Part shown: positions 40,571-47,122 of the stretch, one piece after another | Numbering within the stretch: position 1 is the stretch's first letter | How the letters are laid out: each line of letters starts with the position of its first letter | Assembly: GCA_023404345.1 (NCBI GenBank) | Contig: JAEYCB010000068.1 | Location: 1-47,122, forward strand | Length of the DNA stretch: 47,122 nucleotides | Reading direction: 5' to 3' | From: Bacillota bacterium | GTDB lineage: Bacteria; Bacillota; Clostridia; Christensenellales; Aristaeellaceae | Program-made: the position numbers and the translations under genes | The notes under the pieces: model-generated | Databases searched by the model: none | Told to the model about the DNA's origin: nothing | The model's input: the letters and a program-made list of their open reading frames with translations, nothing else

Positions 40571-41461
40571 ATGCTGGATGCAAAAGTTTTTACTTTTCTG
40601 GAAGTCGCTGAGCAGGGCAGCTACACACGTGCGGCGGAGCGCCTGCACCTGACCCAACCTGCCGTAACGCAGCAGATCCACCGGCTGGAGGAACATTTCG
40701 GCAGGCGGCTGGTGGACACGCGTGGGCGCAGCGTACGGCTAACACCGGCAGGCGAGGAACTCAAGAAGCACGTGCAGATTCAGCTCGTTAACGAGCGCCG
40801 CCTCATGCAGCGCATGGATGCCGGAGATCCACCCCTTCGCTTGGGCGCAACATTGTCCATCGCGGATTATTACCTTCCAGAGCCACTGGCCAGGGTACTC
40901 GCGTCAGTCCAGGTGCCGCAGGTGTGCGTAGGCAACACGCAGTCTCTGACCCAGCGCATGTTGGCGGGTGACCTGGATTGTGCGTTGGTGGAGGGACTGT
41001 TTGACCACGCCTTGTTTGAGGCGCATGTATGGCGTTTTGCCCGCTTTGTGGCGGCCGCTCGTATGGAGCACCCGCAGGTAGGAAAGCCCTGCACCATGAG
41101 CAGCCTGTGTGCCTGCCCGTTGCTGCTGCGCGAGCAGGGGTCGGGCACGCGCGCAGTGCTGGAAAACGCCCTGTTTGCCCGCGGCATGGACCTGTCCGCC
41201 TTCTCATGCACGGTAGAGCTGGGCAGCTTTGGGCTGCTCAAGGCAGCGCTGGCCGCCACCGATGCCATAACCTTTCTCTATGAAGGCGTAATAGCGAACG
41301 AAAATAAGCTTGTAGCGCTTGACGTGATTGATTTTGTGCTGGAACGGCCACTGTACTTTCTCGTGCCACTGGGCAGCAGCGAGCGGGAGCGGTGCCTTGC
41401 GCTGCTTGAGGCGCTGGAACCTTGTGCCAGGCCGCAGGATAGAGAGATATCTGCAAAATAG
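40571..41461 (+). CDS. LysR-family regulator (YeiE-like position)
   Basis: A 296-residue LysR-type protein. HTH about 1-60 (DAKVFTFLEVAEQGSYTRAAERLHLTQPAVTQQIHRLE), effector domain about 88-290. ATG 40571 follows GGAAGGAGGGG. It is divergent from the YeiH-family exporter gene and likely controls it, as YeiE does in enterobacteria. The effector-domain LREQGSGTR segment is the usual ligand-contact loop. The true inducer, possibly a sulfur oxyanion or a lysine-type compound, is not known. Confidence 0.92.
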   Translation: MLDAKVFTFLEVAEQGSYTRAAERLHLTQPAVTQQIHRLEEHFGRRLVDTRGRSVRLTPAGEELKKHVQIQLVNERRLMQRMDAGDPPLRLGATLSIADYYLPEPLARVLASVQVPQVCVGNTQSLTQRMLAGDLDCALVEGLFDHALFEAHVWRFARFVAAARMEHPQVGKPCTMSSLCACPLLLREQGSGTRAVLENALFARGMDLSAFSCTVELGSFGLLKAALAATDAITFLYEGVIANENKLVALDVIDFVLERPLYFLVPLGSSERERCLALLEALEPCARPQDREISAK

Positions 41462-41497
41462 TGCCGGAGTCTGCGACGGTTCCCGGCGCAGACAGAA

Positions 41498-41527
41498 ATC
41501 GGGCTCGCGTCAAAACGCGGGCCCGAT
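41498..41527 (-). terminator. Terminator after the M42 peptidase operon
   Basis: ATCGGGCTCGCGT (41498-41510) pairs with ACGCGGGCCCGAT (41515-41527) with one mismatch. On the minus strand TTTCTG follows. It may also end the LysR message on the plus strand. Confidence 0.65.
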
Positions 41528-41543
41528 TGCAATTCATGCTATA

Positions 41544-42530
41544 TTACTTGAGGTATTCCAGCAACAGCGCGCGGGCAGCCTCCACATCGCGCAGGTCAAT
41601 CACCTCGCAGGCGCTGTGCACATAGCGGCAGGGAATGCTCACCGTGCCTGCAATCACTCCGCTGCGCGAAACCTGCATGGCCATGGCGTCCGTTCCGCCG
41701 AAGGGCAGCACCTCGCGCTGGGTCTTGGCCCCCGCGCGCTCGCCCGCCGCCAGCAGGTCACGCACCAGATCGGGGTTGGAGATGCTGCCGCGGTCCATGA
41801 TCTTGACCGCCGCGCCCTCGCCCAGCTTGATGGCGGGCAACTTGGTTTCAGGGGTATCGCCGTGCGCCGTTACATCCAGCGCAATGCCGATATCCGGATC
41901 CACGCTGTAGGCGGCGGTTTTGGCGCCGCGGCAGCCGACCTCCTCCTGCGTGGAGAACACAGCAATTACAGTGTTGCGGGTCTGGGGAAGAGCCTGCATC
42001 ACGCTCACCAGCAGAGCGCAGGCTACGCGGTCATCCATGGCAGGCGCGGCTACGCGATGCTCACCCAGGCGGAAGCAATCGTTGGCGTACACGGCCACAT
42101 CGCCCAAGCTGACCATGGAGAGGGCTTCGGTCTCGTCCGCCGCGCCGATGTCGATGAACATGTGCTTCATGGCGGGAGTCTCACCCTCGCGCACAGGCTC
42201 CTGCACGATCACGCCTTGCACGCCGTTCTGGAAGCTTACGTGGCGGGTACGGCTCACAGCCAGTCCCACGCCGCCCACCGGCATCACCCGCAGGTAGCCT
42301 TCTTTTTCTACGGCCACCACGATAAAGCCGATGTGGTCCATGTGTGCCGAAAGCATGATGCGCTTGCCATTGGGGTCTGTGCCACGCTTTTCGCAGATAA
42401 GATTGCCCAGCGCATCACGGCGGATGGAATCGACATGGTCCTTGACAAGTGCCTCCACGGCATCGGCCACGCCGGCCTCTCGCCCGGTCGCGCCATACTG
42501 ATTCACCAGCTGCCTGATGAGTTCAAACAT
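41544..42530 (-). CDS. M42-family metallopeptidase, first paralog (aminopeptidase)
   Basis: A 328-residue cytoplasmic M42 peptidase (glutamyl aminopeptidase/TET family). These enzymes form large tetrahedral dodecamers that trim peptides from the N-terminus with two metals. The ligands are present: AHMDHIG (His, Asp), AMDDRV (Asp), STQEEVGCRG (catalytic and metal Glu), ALDVTAHG (Asp) and CRYVHSA (His). It is the last gene of a three-gene run of M42 paralogs. GAGAGGTG precedes the ATG. Substrate preference (acidic, basic or neutral N-termini) cannot be read here. Confidence 0.93.
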   Translation of the reverse strand: MFELIRQLVNQYGATGREAGVADAVEALVKDHVDSIRRDALGNLICEKRGTDPNGKRIMLSAHMDHIGFIVVAVEKEGYLRVMPVGGVGLAVSRTRHVSFQNGVQGVIVQEPVREGETPAMKHMFIDIGAADETEALSMVSLGDVAVYANDCFRLGEHRVAAPAMDDRVACALLVSVMQALPQTRNTVIAVFSTQEEVGCRGAKTAAYSVDPDIGIALDVTAHGDTPETKLPAIKLGEGAAVKIMDRGSISNPDLVRDLLAAGERAGAKTQREVLPFGGTDAMAMQVSRSGVIAGTVSIPCRYVHSACEVIDLRDVEAARALLLEYLK

Positions 42531-42550
42531 CGAAAATGCACCTCTCTATT

Positions 42551-43594
42551 TTATTTCTCCAAAAACGCCTTGGCAAGGCAGTACTGCGCCTCGATATCCG
42601 ACGCGGCGCATACGGTGGACGGGCTGTGAATGTAGCGGCAAGGCACGCTGAGCACGCAGGTGCGCACGCCCGAACCGGTGCGCTGCATGGTGCCGCCCTC
42701 GTTTCCGCCGCTGACGCTCATCTTGACCTGATGAGGGATTCCCTCTGCCTGTGCCAGCGCAAGCATGTCCTTGAACAGTTCAGGATTGGCAATAGACGCG
42801 TTATCCATGAAGCTGACCGTCACGCCCTGCCCTACCCGGCATACATGATGTACGGAGGGTGTGTCGCCCATGTCATTAGCGGTGGTGCCCTCCAGTGCCA
42901 GGCCGATGTCCGGCATCAGGCGGAAAGCCGCGCCCGCCGCGCCGCGGCAGCCGACCTCCTCCTGGCAGGTGAAGACAAAATCCGTATCGCCGCGCGCATC
43001 GCAGGTGAGCAGGCGCAGCATATTGTAGCAGCCAATGCGGTCGTCCAAGGCGCGGGCCAGAATCCGCCCGTCGCCAAAGGGGGTAAAGGCTGTGTCAAAG
43101 GTGATGGGGGTGCCCGCCGGGGCTTTCTCCAGCGCCTCATCCTTGTCCTTGGCGCCGATGTCCACGTAGAGCTGGTCGATGGGCAGCACGCGCTTGCGGT
43201 CCTCGGCGGTCTGCTGGTGGATGGCCATGGCGCCGATGACGCCGCTGAGCGGCTCCTTGGCGGGCTTTCCATCCTTTTCAGGCGTGGCATATCCCACCTT
43301 GACCCGTTTGGAAACCAGCACCCGCGGGTCGATGCCGCCGATGGGCCGCACATGCAAAAGCCCCTCGTCCGTGGCGGAAATCACCATCAGGCCCACCTCG
43401 TCCATGTGGGCGGATACCATCACATGCGGTGCGTCTGCATCGCGCCCCTGCTTATGGGCGATCACATTGCCCACGCGGTCGATGGTCACGTTTTCCTTTC
43501 CCAACACGCGCACGCACTCGTCATAGATGGCGGCGCGCACCAGTTCCTCACGTCCGCTGATGCCCTGCAGTTCACAAAGCTGTTTCAGCTCCAT
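42551..43594 (-). CDS. M42-family metallopeptidase, second paralog
   Basis: A 347-residue M42 peptidase. Metal and catalytic residues: AHMDEVG, ALDDRIG, TCQEEVGCRG, and CRYIHSP. The third metal ligand position reads LALEGTTAND, glutamate instead of the aspartate of the other two copies; both occur in the family. The protein has a longer insert (about 85-110) than the first paralog. It overlaps the end of the third-paralog gene by ten bases (43585-43594) and lies 20 bases from the first, so the three are translationally coupled or co-transcribed. Confidence 0.93.
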   Translation of the reverse strand: MELKQLCELQGISGREELVRAAIYDECVRVLGKENVTIDRVGNVIAHKQGRDADAPHVMVSAHMDEVGLMVISATDEGLLHVRPIGGIDPRVLVSKRVKVGYATPEKDGKPAKEPLSGVIGAMAIHQQTAEDRKRVLPIDQLYVDIGAKDKDEALEKAPAGTPITFDTAFTPFGDGRILARALDDRIGCYNMLRLLTCDARGDTDFVFTCQEEVGCRGAAGAAFRLMPDIGLALEGTTANDMGDTPSVHHVCRVGQGVTVSFMDNASIANPELFKDMLALAQAEGIPHQVKMSVSGGNEGGTMQRTGSGVRTCVLSVPCRYIHSPSTVCAASDIEAQYCLAKAFLEK

Positions 43595-44664
43595 AATGCT
43601 TCATTCCACCCTTCGTCCAGGTCGCCCAGGAAATGGGCCAGCAGCCTGCCGCATTCGCGGATTACATTCATGTCCAGAAGCTCCACCGTGGTGTGCATGT
43701 ATTTCAGCGGCAGGTCAATCAGCACGCACGGCACGCCCTCACGCGCGATCTGGATATTGTCCAGGTCGGTGTAGGTAAAGCGCTCGGCATGCTCGGTGTT
43801 AAGCTTGATGCCATGGTCCTTGGCGGCCTTTTTGAGGCGTTCCAGCAGCTTGTACTGCACGAAGGGACCATAGGTCGCGGCAGGCGCGTCCAGCGGCACG
43901 GTGGTATCCGGCCTGCTCTGAGGAATGGTGGCATGCGTCACGTCCAGTGCCACGGCCAGATCCGGGTCGATAGCGTAGGCGGCCACGGATACGCCCTTGG
44001 AGCCCACCTCCTCCTGGGAGGTGGCCACGAAGTAGATATCGCAGATATGGCTCATTTTTTGCAACCGTTCAGCCGCTTCCAGAAGGCAGGCCACGCAGGC
44101 GCGGTCGTCCATGGTCTTGGCAGCGCAGCGGTCGTTAAGCAGCGGGGTCGCCGGGCCGTTCAACGTGATAAGGTCACCTATGCGGACCTGCGCACGCACC
44201 TGCTCCACAGGCAGTCCCAGGTCCACGAACAGGTCTTCGCGCTTGTAGTTGTGCTCGCGGTCGGCAGCACTGAGCAGATGCGGCGGGGTGGAGCCCACCA
44301 CGCCCAGCAGCTTTACCGTGCCATCCTCGGCGCCCGTGGCATGTACGGTAACGGTGGAGGCCGGCAAAATGCGCGGGTCCACACCACCCACCTGTCCCAT
44401 GCGCAGTGAGCCGTCGGGCAGAATATCCGCTACCATAAGGGCGATTTCATCCTGATGCGCCGCCAGCATCACACGGGGTGCAGGCGACCCGTCTTTGGTA
44501 GGCGCGGTGGCCTTTTTCAGAGCGATTACATTGTAAAGCGGATCGACGGTCACGCTGTCGCATAGCGGCTCAAAGCGCGTCTTCAGCCAGCCGGACACCT
44601 CCGCTTCGTGCCCGCTGGGGCCGTGCTGCACGGCCATGCCTTGCAAATAGTTCAGAATATCCAT
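43585..44664 (-). CDS. M42-family metallopeptidase, third paralog
   Basis: A 359-residue M42 peptidase and the first gene of the operon. Ligands: AHQDEIA (the second residue of the motif is Gln where the others have Met), TMDDRA, ATSQEEVGSKG, ALDVTHAT and LKYMHTT. All metal ligands are intact, so it should be active. It is the most divergent of the three. A promoter with TTGCTT/TATAAT lies 40 bases upstream, and AAAGG precedes the ATG. Confidence 0.93.
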   Translation of the reverse strand: MDILNYLQGMAVQHGPSGHEAEVSGWLKTRFEPLCDSVTVDPLYNVIALKKATAPTKDGSPAPRVMLAAHQDEIALMVADILPDGSLRMGQVGGVDPRILPASTVTVHATGAEDGTVKLLGVVGSTPPHLLSAADREHNYKREDLFVDLGLPVEQVRAQVRIGDLITLNGPATPLLNDRCAAKTMDDRACVACLLEAAERLQKMSHICDIYFVATSQEEVGSKGVSVAAYAIDPDLAVALDVTHATIPQSRPDTTVPLDAPAATYGPFVQYKLLERLKKAAKDHGIKLNTEHAERFTYTDLDNIQIAREGVPCVLIDLPLKYMHTTVELLDMNVIRECGRLLAHFLGDLDEGWNEALWS

Positions 44665-44703
44665 TGCTCTCTGCCTTTCCCTGTTGGTTGATTGGGCATT
44701 GTC

Positions 44704-44732
44704 ATTATAATGCTTTTAAACATGAAAAGCAA
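44704..44732 (-). promoter_or_regulatory. Promoter of the M42 peptidase operon
   Basis: Minus strand: TTGCTT (44727-44732), a 17-base spacer and TATAAT (44704-44709). Confidence 0.7.
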
Positions 44733-44733
44733 T

Positions 44734-44770
44734 GTGCCCGGCTTCTCGCTTGCGTGCAGAAGCCGGGCAC
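44734..44770 (-). terminator. Terminator after ylmC (minus strand)
   Basis: GTGCCCGGCTTCT (44734-44746) pairs perfectly with AGAAGCCGGGCAC (44758-44770). On the minus strand ATTGCTTTTC follows. The -35 of the M42 promoter sits just behind it. Confidence 0.7.
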
Positions 44771-44858
44771 ATTGGGCATGTCAAAAGTCGCTTGAACGCT
44801 TTATACATAGAGATGAAAACTTTCAGCGTGCATTCACACTTACACCAACTTGTCACCG

Positions 44859-45131
44859 CTATTCCCAGCGGGTTCCGTCCTGACGGCAGGCACAGCTACA
44901 TTTGGTGGAAACCAGAATTACATCATCCCCGATGCGCTGAATATCCTCCCAGGGAATAACCAGTCCGCACTTTTCGCCGCGCAGGCTTTGAAGAAACGAT
45001 GTTTCTGCCGGCACCACAAGAGCGGTCACCCGGCTGTCCGCCGTACAAAATTCAATATCCATCACCCGGCCCAGACGCTTGCCGTCATGCACGTCGATCA
45101 CCTCTTTGGTGCGAAGCTCCGCCAGCGTCAC
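44859..45131 (-). CDS. YlmC/YmxH-family sporulation protein
   Basis: A 90-residue PRC-barrel protein (SELRTKEVIDVHDGKRLGRVMDIEFC, then GLVIPWEDIQRIGDDVILV), a family found only in endospore formers and often named for YlmC/YmxH. Its exact role is unknown. The start is GTG 45131, seven bases after GGAGGAA. It carries three extra cysteines near its C-terminus (CSCAC), which is unusual. It is transcribed away from walJ and lies beside the M42 operon. Confidence 0.88.
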   Translation of the reverse strand: MTLAELRTKEVIDVHDGKRLGRVMDIEFCTADSRVTALVVPAETSFLQSLRGEKCGLVIPWEDIQRIGDDVILVSTKCSCACRQDGTRWE

Positions 45132-45266
45132 GTCCGTTCCTCCTTGTCGTTTTTTTGCGGGGGAGTGGAATTAGGATATGCTGTCTTTCGTCATCACATG
45201 CCCGTAAAGCCTGGACTGCCGTGCTTTCAATCCAAACTGTCCCCTCTTTCCCTTACGCGCGAAAAA

Positions 45267-45275
45267 TGGTACAAT
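45267..45275 (+). promoter_or_regulatory. Extended -10 promoter of walJ
   Basis: TGGTACAAT (45267-45275) is an extended -10 element ahead of the AAGGAG ribosome site at 45315-45320. The -35 region is weak. Confidence 0.5.
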
Positions 45276-45329
45276 AGGACCTGCGCGGGTCTGTTTCCCG
45301 CCCCCATACCAAGCAAGGAGCCTTTCGCG

Positions 45330-46127
45330 TTGATCACATTCTGTACTCTATTCAGCGGTTCCAGTGGAAACGCCGTTTACTTTGCCACCGACCAAGGCGC
45401 GTTGCTGGTGGACTGCGGCATGAGTGGCCGTCAGGTGCTGGACGCTCTGTGCGCTGCGGGTCTGGACCCGGCAGCTCTCAGGGCGCTGCTCATCACGCAT
45501 GAACACAGCGACCATGTCAAGGGTGTTGGCGTCCTCTCCCGCCGGCTGGGCCTGCCCGTTTATGCTACTGAGGGCACCTGGCAAGGCATGGAAAGTGCTG
45601 TAGGTGAGCTTGCACCGCAGAACCGCATCATCATCCGTGCAGGCGAGAGCTTTTTCCTGAATGATCTGGAGATCGCCCCCTTCTCCATCCCGCACGACGC
45701 GGCTGATCCCGTAGGCTACCGTATCTTTGCCCGGGATCACAGTGTAGCTGTGGCTACAGATCTAGGCTATTTTTCCCAGGACGTACGCGATGCGGTGACC
45801 GGCGCGGATCTGGTTCTTCTGGAAAGCAACCATGACCCCGACCTGCTCCGCCAAAATCCACATTACCCTCAGCGGCTCAAAACGCGAATTCTTGGCAAAA
45901 AAGGCCATTTGAGCAATCAAAGCGGCGCTGAGGCTGCTGTCTATCTGGCTGAAAACGGTACACGCCATCTGCTGCTGGGTCATTTAAGCAGCGAAAACAA
46001 TACGCCCGATCTGGCCTACCGCACCGCGCATTCCGCCCTGACAAACGCGGGCGCGCAGGTGGGAAACGATGTAACGCTTCATGTAGCGGCGCGTTACCGG
46101 GCAAGCTATCTCTACACCATGGCATAG
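45330..46127 (+). CDS. walJ: MBL-fold hydrolase WalJ/YycJ
   Basis: A 265-residue metallo-beta-lactamase-fold protein with the WalJ pattern FCTLFSGSSGNAVYFATDQGALLVDCGMSGR, the zinc motif ITHEHSDHVKG near residues 58-64, ATDLGYF, ESNHDPDLL, and GHLSSENNTPD. WalJ-type proteins occur with the WalRK cell-wall system in Firmicutes and are implicated in double-strand-break or replication-related exonuclease work. Here no walRK genes are next to it. The start is TTG 45330, nine bases after AAGGAG; no ATG is nearby in frame. It forms an operon with a small gene and rlmH, as in related genomes. Confidence 0.92.
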   Translation: MITFCTLFSGSSGNAVYFATDQGALLVDCGMSGRQVLDALCAAGLDPAALRALLITHEHSDHVKGVGVLSRRLGLPVYATEGTWQGMESAVGELAPQNRIIIRAGESFFLNDLEIAPFSIPHDAADPVGYRIFARDHSVAVATDLGYFSQDVRDAVTGADLVLLESNHDPDLLRQNPHYPQRLKTRILGKKGHLSNQSGAEAAVYLAENGTRHLLLGHLSSENNTPDLAYRTAHSALTNAGAQVGNDVTLHVAARYRASYLYTMA

Positions 46128-46137
46128 GAGGACAGGC

Positions 46138-46413
46138 ATGATGCAGCTGAGGCTGATGGATGAAGTGATAGACCTGGGGCCGCACGGCGTGGCGCTCTTA
46201 TGCGCTGAGGAAGAGGCGGATGCGCTGCAATCCGGCATGCGCATCGTGGACGCCCGTGGGCATGAACATAAGGTATCCGCCGTAAGCATACAGGAAGGTA
46301 TTTGTACTCTGCACCTTCCGATGGGCGAGGCAGCCTATTTTGAGCGGCTGTTCCGCGATGTGCGGGTGGACGCGACGCTCTTTACCATCGTGGAGGAAAC
46401 GTCATGCCCGTAA
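46138..46413 (+). CDS. Small conserved-looking protein between walJ and rlmH
   Basis: A 91-residue acidic protein with no signal peptide, membrane segment or motif I can name (MMQLRLMDEVIDLGPHGVALL; a beta-rich look). AGGAGGA precedes ATG 46138; an ATG one codon later is possible. It overlaps the rlmH start by ten bases, so the two are translated together and it may act with RlmH or WalJ. I do not recognise a family. Confidence 0.75.
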   Translation: MMQLRLMDEVIDLGPHGVALLCAEEEADALQSGMRIVDARGHEHKVSAVSIQEGICTLHLPMGEAAYFERLFRDVRVDATLFTIVEETSCP

Positions 46414-46883
46414 CCATCGTCTGTGTGGGCAAGCTGCGCGAGCGTTTTTTTGCTGACGCTGCCAACGAGTATCTCAAGCGTCTGCGCCGCCTGATGCCCA
46501 TAACCGTGATCGAGGTGCCCGATGAGCCGGAGCCCGCCCAACCCGGCGATGTGCAAAATGAACTGGTACTGCGCCGCGAGGGAGAACGCATTCTTTCGCG
46601 CCTGACGGACCGGGACCATGTCATCGCCCTGTGCGTGGACGCGAAGCAATATGAAAGCCCTGAGCTGGCTGTCCGTCTGGACGGTTTGTTCACCCAGGGT
46701 AAAAGCCATATCGCCTTTGTGATTGGTGGCTCGCTAGGCCTGCACCCGTCGGTACTCAAACGTGCCGATGAGCGCATGAGCATGAGCCGCATGACCTTTC
46801 CACATCAGCTGGCGCGGGTCATGCTTTTGGAGCAGCTCTTCCGCGCGGCCAAGATCAACGCCGGAGAGCGGTATCACAAGTAG
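46404..46883 (+). CDS. rlmH: 23S rRNA (pseudouridine1915-N3)-methyltransferase RlmH
   Basis: A 159-residue SPOUT methyltransferase that methylates pseudouridine 1915 in helix 69 of 23S rRNA, using S-adenosylmethionine. The start MPVTIVCVGKLRERFF and the knot region FVIGGSLGLHPSVLKRADERMSMSRMTFPHQLARVMLLEQLFRA match the family, as does the C-terminal tail (YHK). GGAGGAAAC precedes ATG 46404. It is the last gene of the walJ operon, with a small terminator-like hairpin about 80 bases further on. Confidence 0.97.
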   Translation: MPVTIVCVGKLRERFFADAANEYLKRLRRLMPITVIEVPDEPEPAQPGDVQNELVLRREGERILSRLTDRDHVIALCVDAKQYESPELAVRLDGLFTQGKSHIAFVIGGSLGLHPSVLKRADERMSMSRMTFPHQLARVMLLEQLFRAAKINAGERYHK

Positions 46884-46963
46884 CTATACTTTCCAATCAC
46901 CGGCAGCCATCCTAGCTGTAATAAGGTTCAGGCGCGACACAATTCATCCCCGATCAGCCAACA

Positions 46964-46985
46964 GGCCTTGATGAGAAGGCCTTTT
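46964..46985 (+). terminator. Terminator-like hairpin after rlmH
   Basis: GGCCTT (46964-46969) pairs with AAGGCC (46976-46981) around a six-base loop, followed by TTTT. Confidence 0.55.
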
Positions 46986-47014
46986 CAGACTGTCAAAAAA
47001 CCCTTTTGGGAGGT

Positions 47015-47093
47015 TCGGAGGGCCGCAGCCCTCCGAGCTGCATTCCGAATCCAGCGACATGTGCGGTGGATTCGGATGCCTTGCGTAGCAAGG
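47015..47093. repeat. Cluster of three hairpins at the right edge, possible intergenic repeat
   Basis: TCGGAGGGC/GCCCTCCGA (47015-47023 and 47028-47036) is perfect. CATTCCGAATCCA/TGGATTCGGATG (47041-47053 and 47067-47078) has one bulged base. CCTTGC/GCAAGG (47079-47084 and 47088-47093) is perfect. No gene is seen in the last 239 bases. The window ends before the structure can be followed further. Confidence 0.6.
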
Positions 47094-47122
47094 TTTCCTT
47101 ACGCCGTCCGCCGCCCGGCTCA

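Noticed and set aside
41328..43774. Two long open frames on the plus strand over the M42 genes (41328-42629 and 42536-43774)
   Set aside because: Antisense shadows rich in His, Ala and Gly, with no family match; the minus-strand peptidases explain the region.
1..47122. CRISPR arrays, rRNA, tRNA, insertion sequences, phage genes
   Set aside because: I saw no regularly spaced repeats, no clover-leaf-like conserved tRNA pieces, no rRNA blocks and no transposase or integrase motifs.

Overview
The window comes from a GC-rich, endospore-forming member of the Clostridia, probably a gut or anaerobic lineage. Direct evidence for sporulation is a spoIIGA-sigE pair and a YlmC/YmxH-type sporulation protein. 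Single-membrane, anaerobe-like traits are a secreted FMN/FAD reductase, an ECF transporter S component, an energy-demanding set of ABC importers, NrdR, and a citrate synthase next to a glutamate dehydrogenase. No rRNA, tRNA, CRISPR array, phage gene or transposase was found. The family calls rest on motifs read by eye, and the species is not identifiable from this alone.

Left part (1-13,100). A LysR regulator precedes a 781-residue exported flavoprotein with two covalent-FMN domains and a fumarate-reductase-like FAD domain that seems to lack the usual dicarboxylate-binding residues. A phosphosugar mutase follows as its own unit. Then comes a tightly packed operon: Fe(III)/AfuA-type binding protein, ATPase, double-length permease, YesM-type histidine kinase, AraC-type response regulator and deoxyribose-phosphate aldolase. 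The composition points to uptake and catabolism of a phosphorylated sugar rather than iron.

Middle part (13,100-32,900). This is mostly housekeeping: nrdR, cysK with a metallo-beta-lactamase-fold gene, an HD hydrolase, a four-gene MacAB-like exporter with two adaptor proteins, citrate synthase and NADP-type gdhA (tail to tail), a stand-alone recF, a COG2509 FAD dehydrogenase with an ECF S component and a HAD phosphatase, and then murA, a J-domain/TPR protein, spoIIGA, sigE and murG. The early-sporulation pair thus sits inside a peptidoglycan-precursor neighbourhood. Its promoter carries a perfect 0A box and the wide spacing known from Spo0A-activated promoters.

Right part (32,900-47,122). 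Two paralogous sugar ABC importers (binding protein plus two permeases each, no ATPase) are arranged as mirror images around one 295-base divergent control region that holds a LacI/PurR-like palindrome. They are followed by a YeiH-type exporter with a divergent LysR gene, three consecutive M42 aminopeptidases on one transcript, ylmC, walJ, a small unknown gene and rlmH. The window ends in a series of three hairpins that looks like an intergenic repeat.

Common threads: every binding-protein gene is followed by a strong hairpin before its permease or ATPase gene, and none of the exported binding proteins shows a lipobox cysteine, although the organism appears to be a monoderm.
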